Positions 1 to 14,689 of a DNA stretch of 64,000 nt are shown piece after piece (within the stretch, counting starts at the first letter, position 1; every line of letters begins with the position of its first letter). The translations under genes were made by a program, and so were the position numbers. The stretch is from Limanda limanda (lineage: Eukaryota; Chordata; Actinopteri; Pleuronectiformes; Pleuronectidae). The notes beneath the pieces were generated by a model. The model worked only from the letters and a program-made list of their open reading frames with translations. It had not been told where the DNA came from and ran no database searches. The stretch spans positions 20,084,507-20,148,506 of the forward strand of contig NC_083637.1 of assembly GCF_963576545.1 (NCBI RefSeq). The letters run 5' to 3'.

Positions 1-519
1 CACAAGCAGATTGGTTCTAAGTGATTTAGGTCCATATGTAAACATCTGCTGCCTGAAAGGGTTGAGTGAACTTAATCCATATACAGATGATGCTATGGTT
101 GTGTTGATTTGTTATTCTTGTTTCATCACTTTTTTCATGGTTTCTGCTTTGTTTCTCAGTTATTATGCATTTATTTCTGTGTTTATTTTCTTTTTATCTT
201 GTATATCTATGTAAGGAGCATTGAAGAACACACATGATCGTCCATTGCACAGGTGGACATCCTGGAAAAGTTACTTCATGATGAATACACAGATAGAGAC
301 CTTAATGTACTTGAGATGACAACCCAATGATGATATTCTTCTGCCACATTATTTGCGGTGGAAGTATTACCTCATCATTCCCAGGGAGAAATAACCAGGA
401 CTGAATTCCACCATCACCTTGCCTAAGATGCTATGAAGTGGAAATCTGCATGAAAAGAGCAGTGTGGATCACTTAGGCCACAGTTTAATCAAGATGTCCA
501 GCAGACCGATGGCCTTTCC

Positions 520-860
520 ATCCATTTTTTCTTCCGTTTATCCGACGTCAGGTCACAGTGGCAGCAGGCAGGGTTTACCAGATGTCCCTCTCCCCAGCAA
601 CATTTCCCAGCTCCTTCTGGGGGATACAGAGGTGTACAGGACCAGATGGGATATTTAATCCTTCCCGGCAGTTCTACCCCAGGGTCTCCTCCCAGTTGGA
701 TGTGCCAGGAAAACAACCATAGGAAGGTGCCCAGGAGGAATTCAAATGAGAAACAGAGCAATCTCTACGGGCTCCTTCTGACAGGAAGGAGCAGTGCTGC
801 AGAGACTAGGAGCCCGTCCACTCTTCCATTGCTAGCTCAACAACTGCATTGTTCCTCCTT
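520..860 (+). repeat. Dispersed teleost repeat (CTTCCGCTTATCC family), copy 1
   Basis: This starts CCATTTTTTCTTCCGTTTAT and continues with GTCCCTCTCCCCAGCAACAT, CCAGCTCCTTCTGGGGGAT, GGGTCTCCTCCCAGTTGGA and GTGCCCAGGAGG. The same series of blocks occurs in the same order at 48507-48990. It resembles a very common teleost interspersed repeat that I recall but cannot name with certainty. No protein is encoded. Confidence 0.75.
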
Positions 861-869
861 AATCTGAGG

Positions 870-3800
870 TTCAACAGTTGATCAGAACCTGTGTGGTACC
901 CCAACAACTGAAGCACACGCTCTGGCACCGCATTTTGAAAATGGGAACCACCACCACAGTCTGCATCTCCAAAAGTGCTATCCCTGACCTCCATGTGATA
1001 TTGAAGAGACATGTCAGCCAAGACAGTCCAACAATGTCCAGAGCTTTCGTCATCTGAACATGAATCTTACAAAGGGACTTCTTGACTCCATCAACAAACT
1101 CTGCCAGGCTGTGTCCTCTGAGCTGTTCACATAACAGACTGTTCGCATAGCAGCCATAGTGACAAGAGGCGAGCGCTTGTTCTCTATGAAGAACTCCCGG
1201 TGCCCATAACCATGGGAAACTCTCCAGGAGTTTGACTACAGAGCCCTTGATATGCATAGAGGTGAGGTCAGCCATATAAAGTTACTGCTTCACCTCCTGA
1301 GATAGTCCAACCTATTCTTTACCTCCTTCCTTCCATCCTTCATGACACGTTTTAGCCCTATACCCCATTTTAAACTTCATTTTAATAAGCCAAGTTACGG
1401 ACATTCTGTTGCATAACTGATGATCCACAGGAACTAATACATAAGTGCATGAGGGCCTTGTGGTGAAATGTAGTGTAGATGGTAAATTTTATCATTTTTA
1501 GATAAAAAAGTACAAACACTGGGAAAAGAGCAGCAGCAACAGCTGTAGCTTTCTGATCGTGCAATACCAAAGCCATGCTTTGCTTTCAATGCAGACCCAA
1601 TACCATTACGCTCTGCTCCATCAGCTCTTAAGCCTGTGTGCCGTAGAATGACCAGGATTGCAACTCTTTTCTCTTTGAGCTAATGAATCTCCAGCCTTTT
1701 ATTTACAACTGGTAGACGTTCCCAGTCTGTATGTTTATCTCTCCGTCGTTCTGTTTATACTGATCATGCTTATAGCTCTGTGATGCAGGGGTAACATGAG
1801 CGTGGAAATCATAACAAGGCTCATGCTAATGCTTCTGGCTGAATAACAATTGAATTCCTCTGGCTGCCGATCATTGTGGTTGTGACATGTCTTTACGGAC
1901 ACTTTGTGAATGTTGCAATGGTGAACAGTTTGTTTGCCCCTGTCTTTACTCTAGAGATGGTACTGCAAGTGTGTTCTTATGCTGCACTTTTTCCCATCAC
2001 ATTGAAATATTAAAACCATCTGCAGTGTAGTGTGACTCATCTGGGAAAATATTAAGGAATATATGAAGGCTAATTATTAATGCTTCAGCTAATTATAGTT
2101 TTGATTGATTAATCCATCAATATGTTTGTATTAGTAAATGATAATTACAAGTAATATCAATCCACAAATATCGTGAGTGAAATACTGATAGCTTCTGGTA
2201 CTTTCATTATATACACAATAGTTCATACATGTCACTTATGTGTTTCAAAGGCAGATGTTAATGTGTTGTCTTCATGTATGCATAGAACATGGCCAAAGAC
2301 AGGTTATGTACCATTAGATATGTATTATTTTATTTTTTTATTCTCATACAGCAGTATTACAATTCGTTTTTTTGTTTTTTTCCCCCCAAATCCTTTATCG
2401 AGCCCCTTCATGTTTCTGTCCGAGGTGAAGTTTGAGGAAGATACAAAGCTTCAGTATATATGCAAAAATATGTTGTGAAGTTTCAACATAGCTTAAATTT
2501 TTATTGATTTGATCTGTAGTGTTATCTCATTCAAAATTCAAATCAACCACAACAAAAAGTCAGTCTGGAAAGGGATGACCTGAATTTACCCCTTGCAGAC
2601 TACTTACAGAGGGGGAATAATACACATTCATAAAAATGCTGCTTTTCGGAGAGAAGGTGTACCTTCCAGAGGTACACGCCATTCTGGGTACCGATCAAAA
2701 TGCTTTTAAAACTGAGAGGGTTTGGTTAATCCGTGGGGAGGTGCAGCACCGAACATTACCAAGGATTAGAGAGGGATATTAGTGTCTGAATGCATTAGAG
2801 GTATATTAGATGCTCTGTGATGGAGCACAGACTAATGCACCAGACTCTGAATCATAGTGTAATCTGCATTTAATTGCCTTGAGTTTTGTTGTGATAATGG
2901 CATTATCTAATGGAAGAGCTCTAGAAGGGTTCGTACGATGAACAAAAGGCTGAGGAAGTAGAATGGGTCAAGAGGCAGTTACAGATGTGGGACTCTCACT
3001 TTATGATGATTACACAGGCTGGACGAGAGGTTTTTTGACTTAAGTTACACAAAGAAAGTCTGATATTAGAGCAGAGATGTTTTTGCTCCAGTGGGAATTT
3101 GATGAATGCAAAAAACAGGCATTTGCATTTCAGTACAGCTGAAATACATTGTAGAGGATGGAAAGAAACACTTGTTTTGGAAGAGGCCATGTGGGTGTAA
3201 TTTGCATTCCCTCCAGCTATTAAGGGCTGTTCAAACTTACAGGCTTGTACTGACTCCCAATTAAATGATTAGCACACAACTAATACATTATTTACCAAGT
3301 AATGCCATGGGTTGTGATAAGCTACACAAAGTACTGTGGCAGATTGCAGCTTGGGATAATTGCATTTATAGTTTTAGAGCACTGAAGAAAGAGCAAGAGA
3401 AAAAACAAGTATTTGTGTTTCCTTCTGTCGGTTCTGAGGGCTCACTGTTTTACAACGGGTTTTATCTTTTGGATGTGATCCCGGATCTTCCCACAATAGG
3501 AGCTGTGTGCAACTGTTAGCACGGGTACACAAGCACTCTTGAATCTCTATCTTCAAAAAAAGGGCTGTTGTCCCGGTAGCAGAGTTAAACACTAAATATT
3601 GATTTCCTCGGGTCGGTCTCTCCTGGTTGTCAATGAAAAGCCAGTCAACACATGGTCTGATTCTATCCCCTGTGTTTAACCACTGTCTGTGTTAACCTTT
3701 CAGTCGTGTATCTGCAAGAAAAGGGAGCGCCGTGTACACACTGTGTCCTCCTTATATGAATTGACTGGGTCTAGTGTCTTCATGAACCATATTTGCTCTT

Positions 3801-5899
3801 GCAGTTGGGCAAATTTTGGTTGTAAGAACTGAACACTAACACATTCATTTTCAGTTCTTTTCTGCTAAGCCCTCACCAGCCGATGTTTAGTGTGTAAATC
3901 TGCATAGTTTGTTGCACCAAATCTCTCCATAGAAATCTTCTAGTTTTTGTATACAGCAAATCGACACTGGCATCGCCAAGAGCTTGTTGTTGTTTTCCTT
4001 CCATGTTGACATCTACTTTGCTGTCCTCTACGTGTAGGGCACCTCTTTTTCATCCTAACACATTTGTAGTTTTTTTTTTCTTTCAGTTTTGAGTACATCG
4101 TCCACCTAAGCTGGTAATTTGAGACTCTCTGGCAGCTCATACCACAGTAAACATATACAGTATGTCATCACAGGCATAATGTTTCACATACTCAGAATAA
4201 AACAAGAAATACCAGACCAAATCATTGATTATGTTTTTTATTTATAATTTCGGGCAGTATGGCAGAATGGAGTCTGAATATGAACTTGTACTATCTGACG
4301 ACAGTGAAAATTTACAGCCTGTAAAAAAAATGCGTTGTGCTTCTACTTTCATAGCCTCTGTTTGCTTTCTTTGTCATTGGTTGACAGTTAATTACTAAAT
4401 CACAGCATTGACATTTTCAAAGTTCAAACTGAAGCACATGAAAAGGCCTGATAGCATTTCTAAACTCTGACAGTTGTTTCATTGAAAACGTGACTGAAAT
4501 ATTCACTCTTTTGCTTTTCGTCCTGCCCACCTCCATTGCCTGTGTCTGTAAGCTTCACTTTAATTTAACAGGGTCTATAAATCAATGCAGATAAGATTGG
4601 GTGTGTTTGGTGGGGAGAGGGGGAGAAGTATGTTGAATTCCTTATCAGCCTGTAAGCTCTCGGGTTTTACAGCTTTTCACTGAGAACCTTTGTCAAAATG
4701 ACACAGATCCTCCTGTTGGACACTGAATAAATGAAGCTTATTGGATTAATGATTATCCAGTGTGTTCAGATTTCTGTCTGAATATACAGGTTTCACACTG
4801 CTGATTGTTTTTTAAAGCAGTGGATTGATTTATTATGAGCATCAGATTAGAACGAGTAACATAATGAGTAACACACAAGTTAATGATCTATACATTTATA
4901 GCATGAATCATAATGTTTTAACATGGGATTTTACCCTGTCAGGGTTAAAGCTTACACAACATTTTGCTTTTGATCTTTTATTGGGGGAGAGAAACTTGCA
5001 CAAGTTATTACCATAAATCCCTGATACACTGATAATTAAATGAAACACCGTGTGAGGATGTGGCATTCTTCTCATTGCACCTCTGCAGTTATTTTACAGT
5101 TCAGAGTTGCTTTTTAACACATTAAATCAAATTCCTTTTTGCTGCGTTCAAACTGTTAATACTGTCGGACAATGATATTACAATCCTCTTCTAAAATGTT
5201 TCCTTTACTCCTTTAACAGAACACCTAAATGCCTTAGTTAATCCCAGCACAGATCACAAAGTGCTTTATAATCCGTTTGCACAAAGACAAGATGAGATTT
5301 AAGTGACTTTAAGCTGATTTCAAATTGTAAACATAAAAAAACAATGTTTTTTTCTCAATAGATGTTTGCGGAATGCAAAATTGACCCAGCTGTTTAACTA
5401 GTATCAACATGCAGATCACCGCTAATGGTACCCTGGCCTCAGTGAGCACATGGAAAAGGCTTTGGGAGGTAAATGGGGAAAAATAATCCTGTCCTAAGAT
5501 TTTAATGAATTGAAAGGGTTTGACAAACAAATTAAGCGTAAAACCTCTTTGTTTTTTGTGCTTTTAATGTACTTAATGTAAAGCCTGGAAGTTTTTGGAA
5601 ACACAATAGCGAGAGTGGATTACAAAACATGATGATTTTGTTACATGGTTGACTAAGACGACAGTACTGAGCGGAAATCCATTAGAAACTCAGCAAAGTG
5701 AAAGCAAAGTATAAAAGGGGGAGACGAATATGACAGTGAGTGTAAACCTTTGTAAAATATTAATGCTGAACAATCCTTTATATATAAGTGTCTAGTTCAT
5801 ATCGTAGACATAACAAAAATAAGATTAAGTGGTCTGATATCTTCACGATTGAATTGTCGTAAAGTAGTTAAGGAAGGATACAAATAAAAAACCCTTAAG
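870..5899. other. Intronic sequence, no gene or clear repeat seen
   Basis: AT-rich unique-looking sequence. The only structure I noticed is a short perfect hairpin, GTGTACC at 2657-2663 with GGTACAC at 2671-2677. Open frames here are short and resemble no protein I know. Confidence 0.6.
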
Positions 5900-6095
5900 C
5901 AGCATCCGCACCAAATTTAAAAGGGTTCCTCCCATTCAAAGGCCCTCTCAGTAGTTTTTGTTTAATCCTTCCATCCAACTACTAACCGACCAACCAACCA
6001 ATCAACCAACCAACCAACCAACCAATCAATCATCAACCAACCAGACAAAAAAAATCTGAAAATATAAAATCCTTGGCTGAGGCAGTAATACACAG
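5900..6095 (+). repeat. Six-copy dispersed repeat family, copy a, with internal CCAA expansion
   Basis: The blocks CAGTAGTTTTTGTTTAATCC and AAATATAAAATCCTTGGCTG match the 3' end of the copies at 44205, 46720 and 60010 (CCAGTAGTTTTTGCCTAAT; GAAAACATAACC...GGTGGAGGTAA). Between them the family's CTAAC/CAAAC tract has expanded into (CCAA)n, with ATCA variants, at 5984-6043. Confidence 0.55.
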
Positions 6096-9000
6096 GAAAA
6101 GAAGAGGTAGTCAACACACCAACCAAAAGTCTGAGACTATGTTTTTACCATCAAGAACTTTGACAGTGACATGAGAACCAAGTTTCTATGAAACAGCGCC
6201 ATCCTCAACACAACCCCCCACCAGGAGTGACCTTCCTTGAGGCAAAGCAGCCTTAATATCCCGGTCGAGAGAGGCTTGTTTGATCTCTTTTATTCACTTG
6301 GGATGAGTCCAGTTTCCATTCAGATGCACTGAGATACCTCAACAAAACAGTGGTCAGTTGTTTGGACTGAAAACAAAATTCCAAACTATCAACAGGAAAC
6401 AACTCCAACACACACAAATTCATCTGTTGAGGGAAAGATTCTCGATTTCTGAAAAGCATATTTGGTTTGTGCTTAAAGAGCCTAAGCTTAGATGTTCTTT
6501 TTTCTTTTTAAAAGAAACTTAGAGGGACTCCAGAATGCGTGATTCCTTGTCTTATCACTTTGGAATCCCCATTATTTTGCTGTCCACCTCATGTAAACAT
6601 GTTAGTGGCACAACAAACGAGTAGATGGACTGTTAATTAATAAGGAGGAAACATGATTTTTGGTATCTTGGCAGTGGTTTCTCATGTCAGCGCGATTACC
6701 TTTCACTTACAACACTCGTATTGTAGTTGGATCACCGTTTCACATCAGGGACCCGCTGGATCACACTGAATAACGGATCATTTGTTTGTGTTTATGGGTT
6801 CACTGAAAAGCAAACGAGACTCTATAAACAAATAAATAAATATGAGAGCACTTGTTGTTGTCCACACTGTGAGTCAGCAATTGATAGTTGCCCTTCAGGA
6901 ATGACTCATAGTGTAGATACACTGTGAGGGGGAAAAAGGTGTTGGAGCTGTTTATTCAGGCATGAGAGGTGTTCCTGTCATGAGTCTGAAAAGACGTCTA
7001 ACTGGTGTGTGCATGTGTGTGTGTGTCTGTGTTTGTGTATCCTGCACTCCTGCACAAAGTGGACAGCTGTGTCTGTCTTTTAGCCAAGCTTACAGCTTCT
7101 TGCCATCTCCGTTGTTTACTGCCTGTCTGTATGACTCTATAATCCCTGTGTTTAATCTGCACTTTTGCGGATTAAATCTGATGGAGCACATTGTTGTAAC
7201 CCGAACAAAGTTCTTATTAGAGAGGAAGGATACGTCATGGAGAAACATCTGACGCTGGGTACAATACCAGGCAACAAACGCAAATTGTTGCAGTAAAGTA
7301 AATGTTTAACCTGAAACATTCCATAAATACTTTTACTCCTATGTTGTTTCTTCTTTTTATTGCACAGTACATCTCAGCTTTATTATGTCTCTAGCACCAG
7401 GGTTATAGCATGTTGGCCCACGCTCAAGGTACCACTCTGCTACATTAAACATGTATGTCTCACCACGTCTACATCACACAAACATGCACACACTTCTTGG
7501 TGTGAATATTGGGTTTGCCATGTTTAATGTGAACATGTGACTCATCGGGACACTGAGGATGTTGCCTGGGGTGGCAATTCAATTTAAACTCATTAGCCCT
7601 CTCTTTTTTCACACCACAGACTCTATGACTCAGCTTTTAGCTTAAAACACCCTGACAATGAAATTACACACCGGCAAACGTTAGAGGTTTCATTTGCCTC
7701 TGACAATAGGTTGTAGGCTTTATGTGAATAAATCGCGAGACACCAAATTGATGCATGTGGCAGGCTTAGTTCAAGTACATCTTGTTTTGTATGATCATTT
7801 GTCTGATTGAAGAAGTAGTTTATCGCTTCTATATATATTGTTTGAATTTAGGTTGATTTAGTGGTTCTTAATATTTTGATAACCGGATGTTTACTGGTAC
7901 TTTAACTGGTAATTTTTTAGCTTCTCCTTCTGATTTTTCATTCAATTGCCGCTGATGCTTTTGTTGTAGATTACTACTGCAATTTTATTTGCAGTTCCCA
8001 GGAAATGAACTTTGCTCATAATCTGACCTATTTCCTTAAAAATGTGGTTTTGAGTGAAATAGCTCAACAGCTGTTAGATGGATCTTTTAAAAATGTTTTT
8101 CCATCATCACAATGCTCCACTCAGTATAATGGTTTTTGGCCAAATCCAAATGAATGTGTTTCAGTCTTAAAATTCCGTCCATCCACACTAATCTGGAGTT
8201 TTGAAGCATCTAAACATGGAGGAGTCGATTTGAGGAAATTACAAAACAATTAGGATTTTGGGCTATGGTATTTGGACGGTGAATAACGACGCAATGACCG
8301 GCACTCGTCGTATGGTCTTATGGTTCTTATCAGTCTCAACTCAACGACCTGTGGTGAACAAACAGTGTTCTAAACACTTAATTTTAGTAACAGCTCCACC
8401 TGTCTGTGATGTCTGTCTAACAAAGGTAATTCCTACTCTTACTTTTTACCAATGCTTTTTTAATGTTCATCGTATCTTCTGCAACTAAGCAGCCAACTGC
8501 AAATACACCAGCATGCACATGAGTTGATTGGTCATGTGATATGTGTTTGAAGGTGAGTTCGTATGGTTCACTGTCCTTTTTATTTTGAAAAGCCATTTTA
8601 AAACGAAAACCTATTTGTTTATATAACCTTTGTAGACAGCTTCAAACTGATCCTGCCTCTGTGGCAGCCTCCAGTTACTCCAGACCTCAGGATTTCTGTC
8701 CAATTGAATCTTGATTCCCTCAACATCCACTCGCCTTAAAGCTCTGTGAGTAAGGAAGAATACCTCTCTTAATAAGAAGGGGCAATAAAAGGAATTGTTT
8801 TTTCTACCTCCCTTAACTTGGGATTTTGGATCAGCCTTTTCCAGCCAGCCAAAACATTCCTAGTTGTATTACTTGGGAATCCTCCCCACTCCTCTCCTAT
8901 CCTTCGTGTGCTATCATGAGGAAATAGCACCAGTCAGATGACACCTTTAATCCTTTATGCTCTATTGTAGCGCTGGAGCCTGGGTTCAGTCAAACTGCGA

Positions 9001-9373
9001 AACTGATCCAATCGTCAGTGCAATGCAATGACGAGGACATTTTTCAAACAGTCGTTTTATGATCATCTTTGCTTCCCATTGTGTGGCTCTATTCATGCGT
9101 CAGCTAACAGTTAAAACATTGCCTGGTTTCCATCCCTTTATGTTGATACAGTTATTCAGTCATTCAGTTTGTTATTTTTGGTGCAACCTGGTCTCTCCTG
9201 TTCTTTTGGCACACAATGTTTGGAGCTGTGTCCTTTTAGTTACCCTGAAAAACCTGAAAAGTAAATGTACATAATGAAAAGACATACAGACATGACATAA
9301 TGCAGTTAAAGGGATGTTTATGATAATGTCGTGATGAAATAAGGGTTTCTGGAGTAGAGATGAAATAGAGGGA

Positions 9374-9396
9374 GTGTGTGTGTGTGTGTGTGTGTG
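9374..9396 (+). repeat. (GT)n microsatellite
   Basis: A perfect GT run of about 11 units. Confidence 0.9.
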
Positions 9397-12300
9397 CATG
9401 CGAGCGATGTCTGCATGAGTTCATGGTACATATCCAGGTTAAATAGCTGGGGCCATTGTTATGTTAAATTACAGCCCACTGCTTCTTCCGCTCAACTTAA
9501 ACAAAATCAGACATCTTTTGAAGATTTCATGACGATACTGATAATCTCCAGATGAGGGGAACAGAGTTGAAATAAAAAAAAAAAAAGCTTCAAGGTTGCT
9601 CTGGTAGCGCGTCAGGTCTGTTTAAACTTTCATATTTAAGTTTATCATAATCACATGGTCTGCTTTAATGTGCCTCACACTTCTGTGAATGTCAAACACA
9701 TGGGATTGTTTAACTATAGATCACTCAAGCAAAGGTCAGAGTTTATACAGTAGATATAATTTACACACTCGGTTCAATTAAGTAAGTTAAGTTTTTACAT
9801 TTACCAATGAGGATATACAGTAATTTCCTTCTTTTTGCCTCTTTGTTAGTTATCAGGATTACACAAAAACTACACAAACGTTTCCCATCAAATTTTGGAT
9901 CTAATTTTGTATAGGCCAGTGGTTTGATTTAGAATTTTTTTTAAAACTTTCATTACATCGTTCTCAGAGAACAATTCATGGATCTTTATGACAAAAATAA
10001 CTCACGTCTACGTTTGATATTTTTTAGTTTGTCCAATTTGTGGCTGTTCCAAAACAAAATCTGGTTAGTGAATTTAAATGTGGTTTTGTAAGGGGACTAT
10101 TGCACATTGACGCTTTTATGAACTCTACTGAGACAGTCTAGTTTCCGTAAATGATTTCAGGCAATTGCTTTGTGTTGCTATCTTCTTCTCCTTCAGCTTT
10201 TTTCCTCTTTCCACTCTCTGACCTAATTGGATAGTGAAAGTGAAAGTGGTGAGAGGTGAAACAAGGTGAGAGTGTAGTAAAATGACATGCAGTTAATGAT
10301 CCAGCTTACAGGAAGTCAAACCAGAGACGTGCTGACCAAAGCGTATCGACCGTAGGGGCTATCCATCCTAAACCTTCAGCTATCGGGTCACACCCACTTC
10401 ATGTGTTCTGGTTTTCCCGGAAATACTAGAGGTCTTATATTGTTTATAAAGTTTTAAAGTTTCTTTATGCACAAAATAAAGTTGAAGCTTTGGCTATGGT
10501 CGATCCATTACTGTGATATTTCCTTGCTTAATAGTATAAGGGATAATACCCGACACGTCATACAATGGTAATGGATGGCGTGGGGGCTAAGAACCCTGGA
10601 ATCCATTAACATCATGAATGAATAAACTTAAATAAAATCTAACCAAAAATACCAGTTCTTAATTTACACATTCATCTTATTTTGATCCAGCTGTTCTATT
10701 TTAAACATCATGAAATAAGTTTCCTGAGCCTCAAGTGTTTCTGTCATTTGTGTTGCTAAGCAACATAGAGCTACAAAGAAACGGGTTCAGAAGGTCCGGT
10801 CAAGGGTTTAATATTACTGACGGATTTTTGCAAAGAAAGAAAGTGGAATATTTACTAATTGGTGTCTCGAGAGTATCAAGAACAGAGAATTGTGATGTTC
10901 TGATACACAACATTTAAACTTTTTGTCCAGACACACACACATGTTGTACTCTCGCTCCATGACTCCGCACTCTTATGCGTAACTTGAAATTTCTTTATCC
11001 TCTGTTGCTGTCTTGGTTGCATGTCCTCTCTGCCCCCTGTAGCCTCAGGCCACAATCATCACTGCAAGTTACTTTGGTCTTATTGGTCTTATGTTGGTCT
11101 TTTTCAGTTGCTGTTGACGGTGACACAAATACCCTTATAGGTCTAAGCTGATTAGCTGAGGCTGTTTTTACCTACAATTTAACACTGGTGCATTTTTTTT
11201 AAACGGAAAACAAACACAGACGTCACTGGAGTCCGGTTAAACTGTTTCTAAAAGTTAACCCATGTCTATGGAATAATTGGTTTTACATTTTTATGGTGGA
11301 CGAAAGTTTGACATGTGAGGCTCTTGTTTGCATTTGCCATCAACAATCTTTGTCATAGTCTCTTTTGACAACAAAGGCTTTGTATCTTTGATGCCTTATC
11401 TCCCAAACAAATGCATGTGTAATGAAACCCGGCAGTGGAACCGACCATGGAGAATAATGCAGGTAGCAACACCTCGACTGCTGCAACAGGATAAATGGGG
11501 GAAGTGTCTTAAAACAAAACATTTGCATTAACTGTGTTGCTCATATGAGATAAATGATTTCATAGCTTGACTGAGAGAGAACAGTGTTAATGCTATGTCA
11601 TGATAGTGTTACGAGCTTCCTCTGGTAGACCTGGGGCTTGTTTTATGTGTAATGTAAATGAGCAGGGTGGAGCAGCAGACATGTCACAGAGCGACACGTC
11701 ACACATGTAATGGAAACATCCGAGGAATGTGACTGTGGTTTCCGTAAGGTTAAGCAGGCCAGGCTGACTAAATCAGTGATAATGGGAAAACGGAATGTAT
11801 TTGGTGCAAGATTGTAGTGTTTGTATCCGGGATATTTTGGCCTCATTTCTAGATAGTGGGAGGAGGTTCAGACAAATAGAACATCTATATTTACAGTCTA
11901 TAGTACAACAAGTGGACACACTAGTTGTCGTTCAACCAGATTCTTGACGCTGCTGTTTGAAAGGCAACGATTCAACCAAACAAAACCAGTGAAGAAGATT
12001 TAAACTCTTCGCGCCATGCGCTAATAAATCCTCGGTGTGTAATTCATCCAGTGTGTCAAATACATCTATTTCTTATTTCAGGTATTGTCCAATGAGTTCA
12101 GCATTACAATACACAGCCATCATTAGTCAAGCGTCTCATCTGCTGCGGAGTGAGTGCTCCAGGCAGTGTCTTGAGGCGCGGCTCTAATTTGACTCATGCT
12201 CAGGTGTTCAAACCTCATTTTCATTCAGAGGCAGATAAAACCCAAATTAATATAGGAAATGGGGACTCTGTGGATAGAGTTTAATTTTTGGGGCAAGAAA

Positions 12301-12556
12301 TCTGCCCCTGACACGAATAATACAAAATAAACACTTCATTGTTGTCTTTGGGCTGCATGTGTGTGGATAAAATATAACTCCGGGATGTTTTGTATTGTTT
12401 GTCTCTAACTGCCTCAAGACGTATATGTGCTGCTACAGCACCACCACTCACCCCCAGCGCTTCTTCCCTCCATCTCCTCCTCCCATCCATCCATTTCCTC
12501 CTGGGCACTCTGTCAGCTTCACTTAGCTGTCCTGTCAGCGATTACTCTTCATGTAA

Positions 12557-12583
<27 letters not shown>
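12557..12583 (+). repeat. (AC)n microsatellite
   Basis: A perfect AC run of about 13 units. Confidence 0.9.
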
Positions 12584-12587
<4 letters not shown>

Positions 12588-12958
12588 AGCCCAACTAATC
12601 TCTGTTGCTCCCGCAGCTAATGACTTCTTTCATCACCATCACAAACCTATACACCCCTGTGTTTTCTTTTATCTCAGCACATACTGTATATTGAGCTGTA
12701 TTCTTAACATGGAGAGTTAACTTCCTTTTTTCTGCCTCGTGGGACATGGATGACTTGCACATTAAGCAGGAAGAAGCAGCAGAATGGGCGGTGAATAAGG
12801 CTTTGTCCTCGCAAAGCTCCAGCCTTCCCCCAGGCGTCTCAGCCCAAGAAAATACCTGCTGCTTTGTGCGACTTTTATGGTGCCTCTCAAAACAGAAATG
12901 AACTTTGCTCAGGATGGTGGTTGGGTGATAATTACATTTGGCCTTTGTGTACATGTAG

Positions 12959-12984
12959 GTGTGTGTGTGTGTGTTTGTGTGTGT
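12959..12984 (+). repeat. (GT)n microsatellite
   Basis: GT units with one TT interruption. The tract is in inverse orientation to the AC run 375 bp upstream. Confidence 0.85.
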
Positions 12985-13674
12985 ATGCAGTGGTCAGGGG
13001 CCAGAAAAAGGTCAATCTGTGATGACTGATAGAGCAGGTTTGTTCAGTGATGTGCGTCCTTATTGCATTGTGAAGAAATGGATGGACACACTTTGAGTCA
13101 TTTAGGAAAGACATATAAAGAATAATACATTTTTACACAAGAAACTGACCAGGAGCCTCCAAAATGAAAGTTTTTGTTCCATAGGGGTGGGTGTCACCAG
13201 TGTCACAGTCATCACCGGTGTGATAATGCACCATGACATGGATTGAATAATACCTTTATCACGTGATAAATCAATAGACTAATTATGAAAATGAAAGCTT
13301 TCTTTAAAATGCTCAGCTGTGGTCAGAATACTTGTCCTTATATAGTATTATCTTGTAGCAAATAAAGATTTACAACACGATTGCTATATTGCCCATCAGG
13401 CGCTGCAGGTGCCCGATAAAAAGGAAGCAGCCAATCCGAGGCGACCACAGGAGAGGTGTGTGGCTTTGGTCGGATTGTGTGTCCATACTGAGAGAAAACT
13501 AAACTACAGGTATAACCTAGTAATAAAGAGATTTATGTTATTGTTTTTGTATTTCCCTTCTCTGATCTGGTGAACAGTTGCACATTTGAGACCAAAGTAT
13601 TTAGAATGTGCCGTTTGACGTCCAACGGAGTGAGAAACTTGGATATTTTCAGCCGAAGATAAAAATCCCTCAAA

Positions 13675-13691
13675 CCCCCCCCCCCCCCCCC
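13675..13691 (+). repeat. Poly-C run (17 C)
   Basis: Seventeen consecutive C residues; a homopolymer prone to length error. Confidence 0.9.
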
Positions 13692-14689
13692 ATAATAAAT
13701 AAGGAGCAAGAGGGCGGAAACGATGGGACTTTGCCAGACGACCTAATCGCTGTGACAAAGCGAGGTGAAAGACGGCATGAGGTCATCTGTCACTTTCTCA
13801 AAGAGTGCTAATTTTAGCATCGTCACCCTCATCTCTCTTCTCCGTCTCTTCCCCTGCCTCCCCTGCTTCCCCTCTTCCTCTCACCCCTTCACACCACTGC
13901 CGCATGCCTCCCTTTTGTGTGAGCTGGGACTTGCTGGTGGTTACAAGCCTGACATGTTCGACAACATTGTGTGACTCCTTTTGTGTTACAATGAGAGATG
14001 GAAACAGTGAGCGCTCGGATAGGGCATGCAGGGGCGTGGACCTGTTACTTGCAGAAGTGGCCATTGTGACTCCGACTGTTTACATACCTCACATGCTTGT
14101 GTCATTAAAAAAAATAATGGAGTAGCGTGGCGCTTGTGTCACAGGCATGAATCAGCACAAACCGGCACACTAATAACGTGCCAGTCAGTGTCTTCACAAG
14201 CACCATGAATGACTTCTGTTATTGTGGGATGTGCCTCTTGTCCGTGCACATTGTGTGTGCATCAATGAGTGTGTGAAACTTTGTGTGGGTGCATGGTACC
14301 AACGGTGAATGAATGATTTGTTCTTTAGATTAACTCCATTCACTCCCTTTTAAAATCCATGTTCTGTCATGTGCTAACAGAATGTAGCTTTGCAGATTTC
14401 CAATACAATTTTGCACAGTCTGCAGCTTGAACACACAATTTAGAGTTGCACCAATTGTGAAACAGGTTATCAAATAGTCAATCAATAGACAAAAGATGTT
14501 TTGAAATCAAAATACTTTCCAGTCCCAGATTCGCAAATGTAAGAATTTTCTGTCATTCCTAATTATTTATTTATCGTATTGTTTCTCTGACTTTTGGAGC
14601 TCTGGATAGAGGAAATCTGTTTATTATTGGTCAAATTATTTATCAACAATTAAGAGATACATTGATAGTGATGACTAGATTGGAACTCT

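Larger units (their letters stand above)
6096..14689. other. Intronic sequence with only microsatellites
   Basis: No exon, RNA gene or intact mobile element recognised. Contains the GT/AC runs at 9374, 12557 and 12959, the poly-C run at 13675, and AT-rich unique sequence. Confidence 0.6.

Noticed and set aside
5984..6043. CRISPR-like regularly spaced repeat
   Set aside because: It is a degenerate CCAA microsatellite without spacers, in a vertebrate intron.
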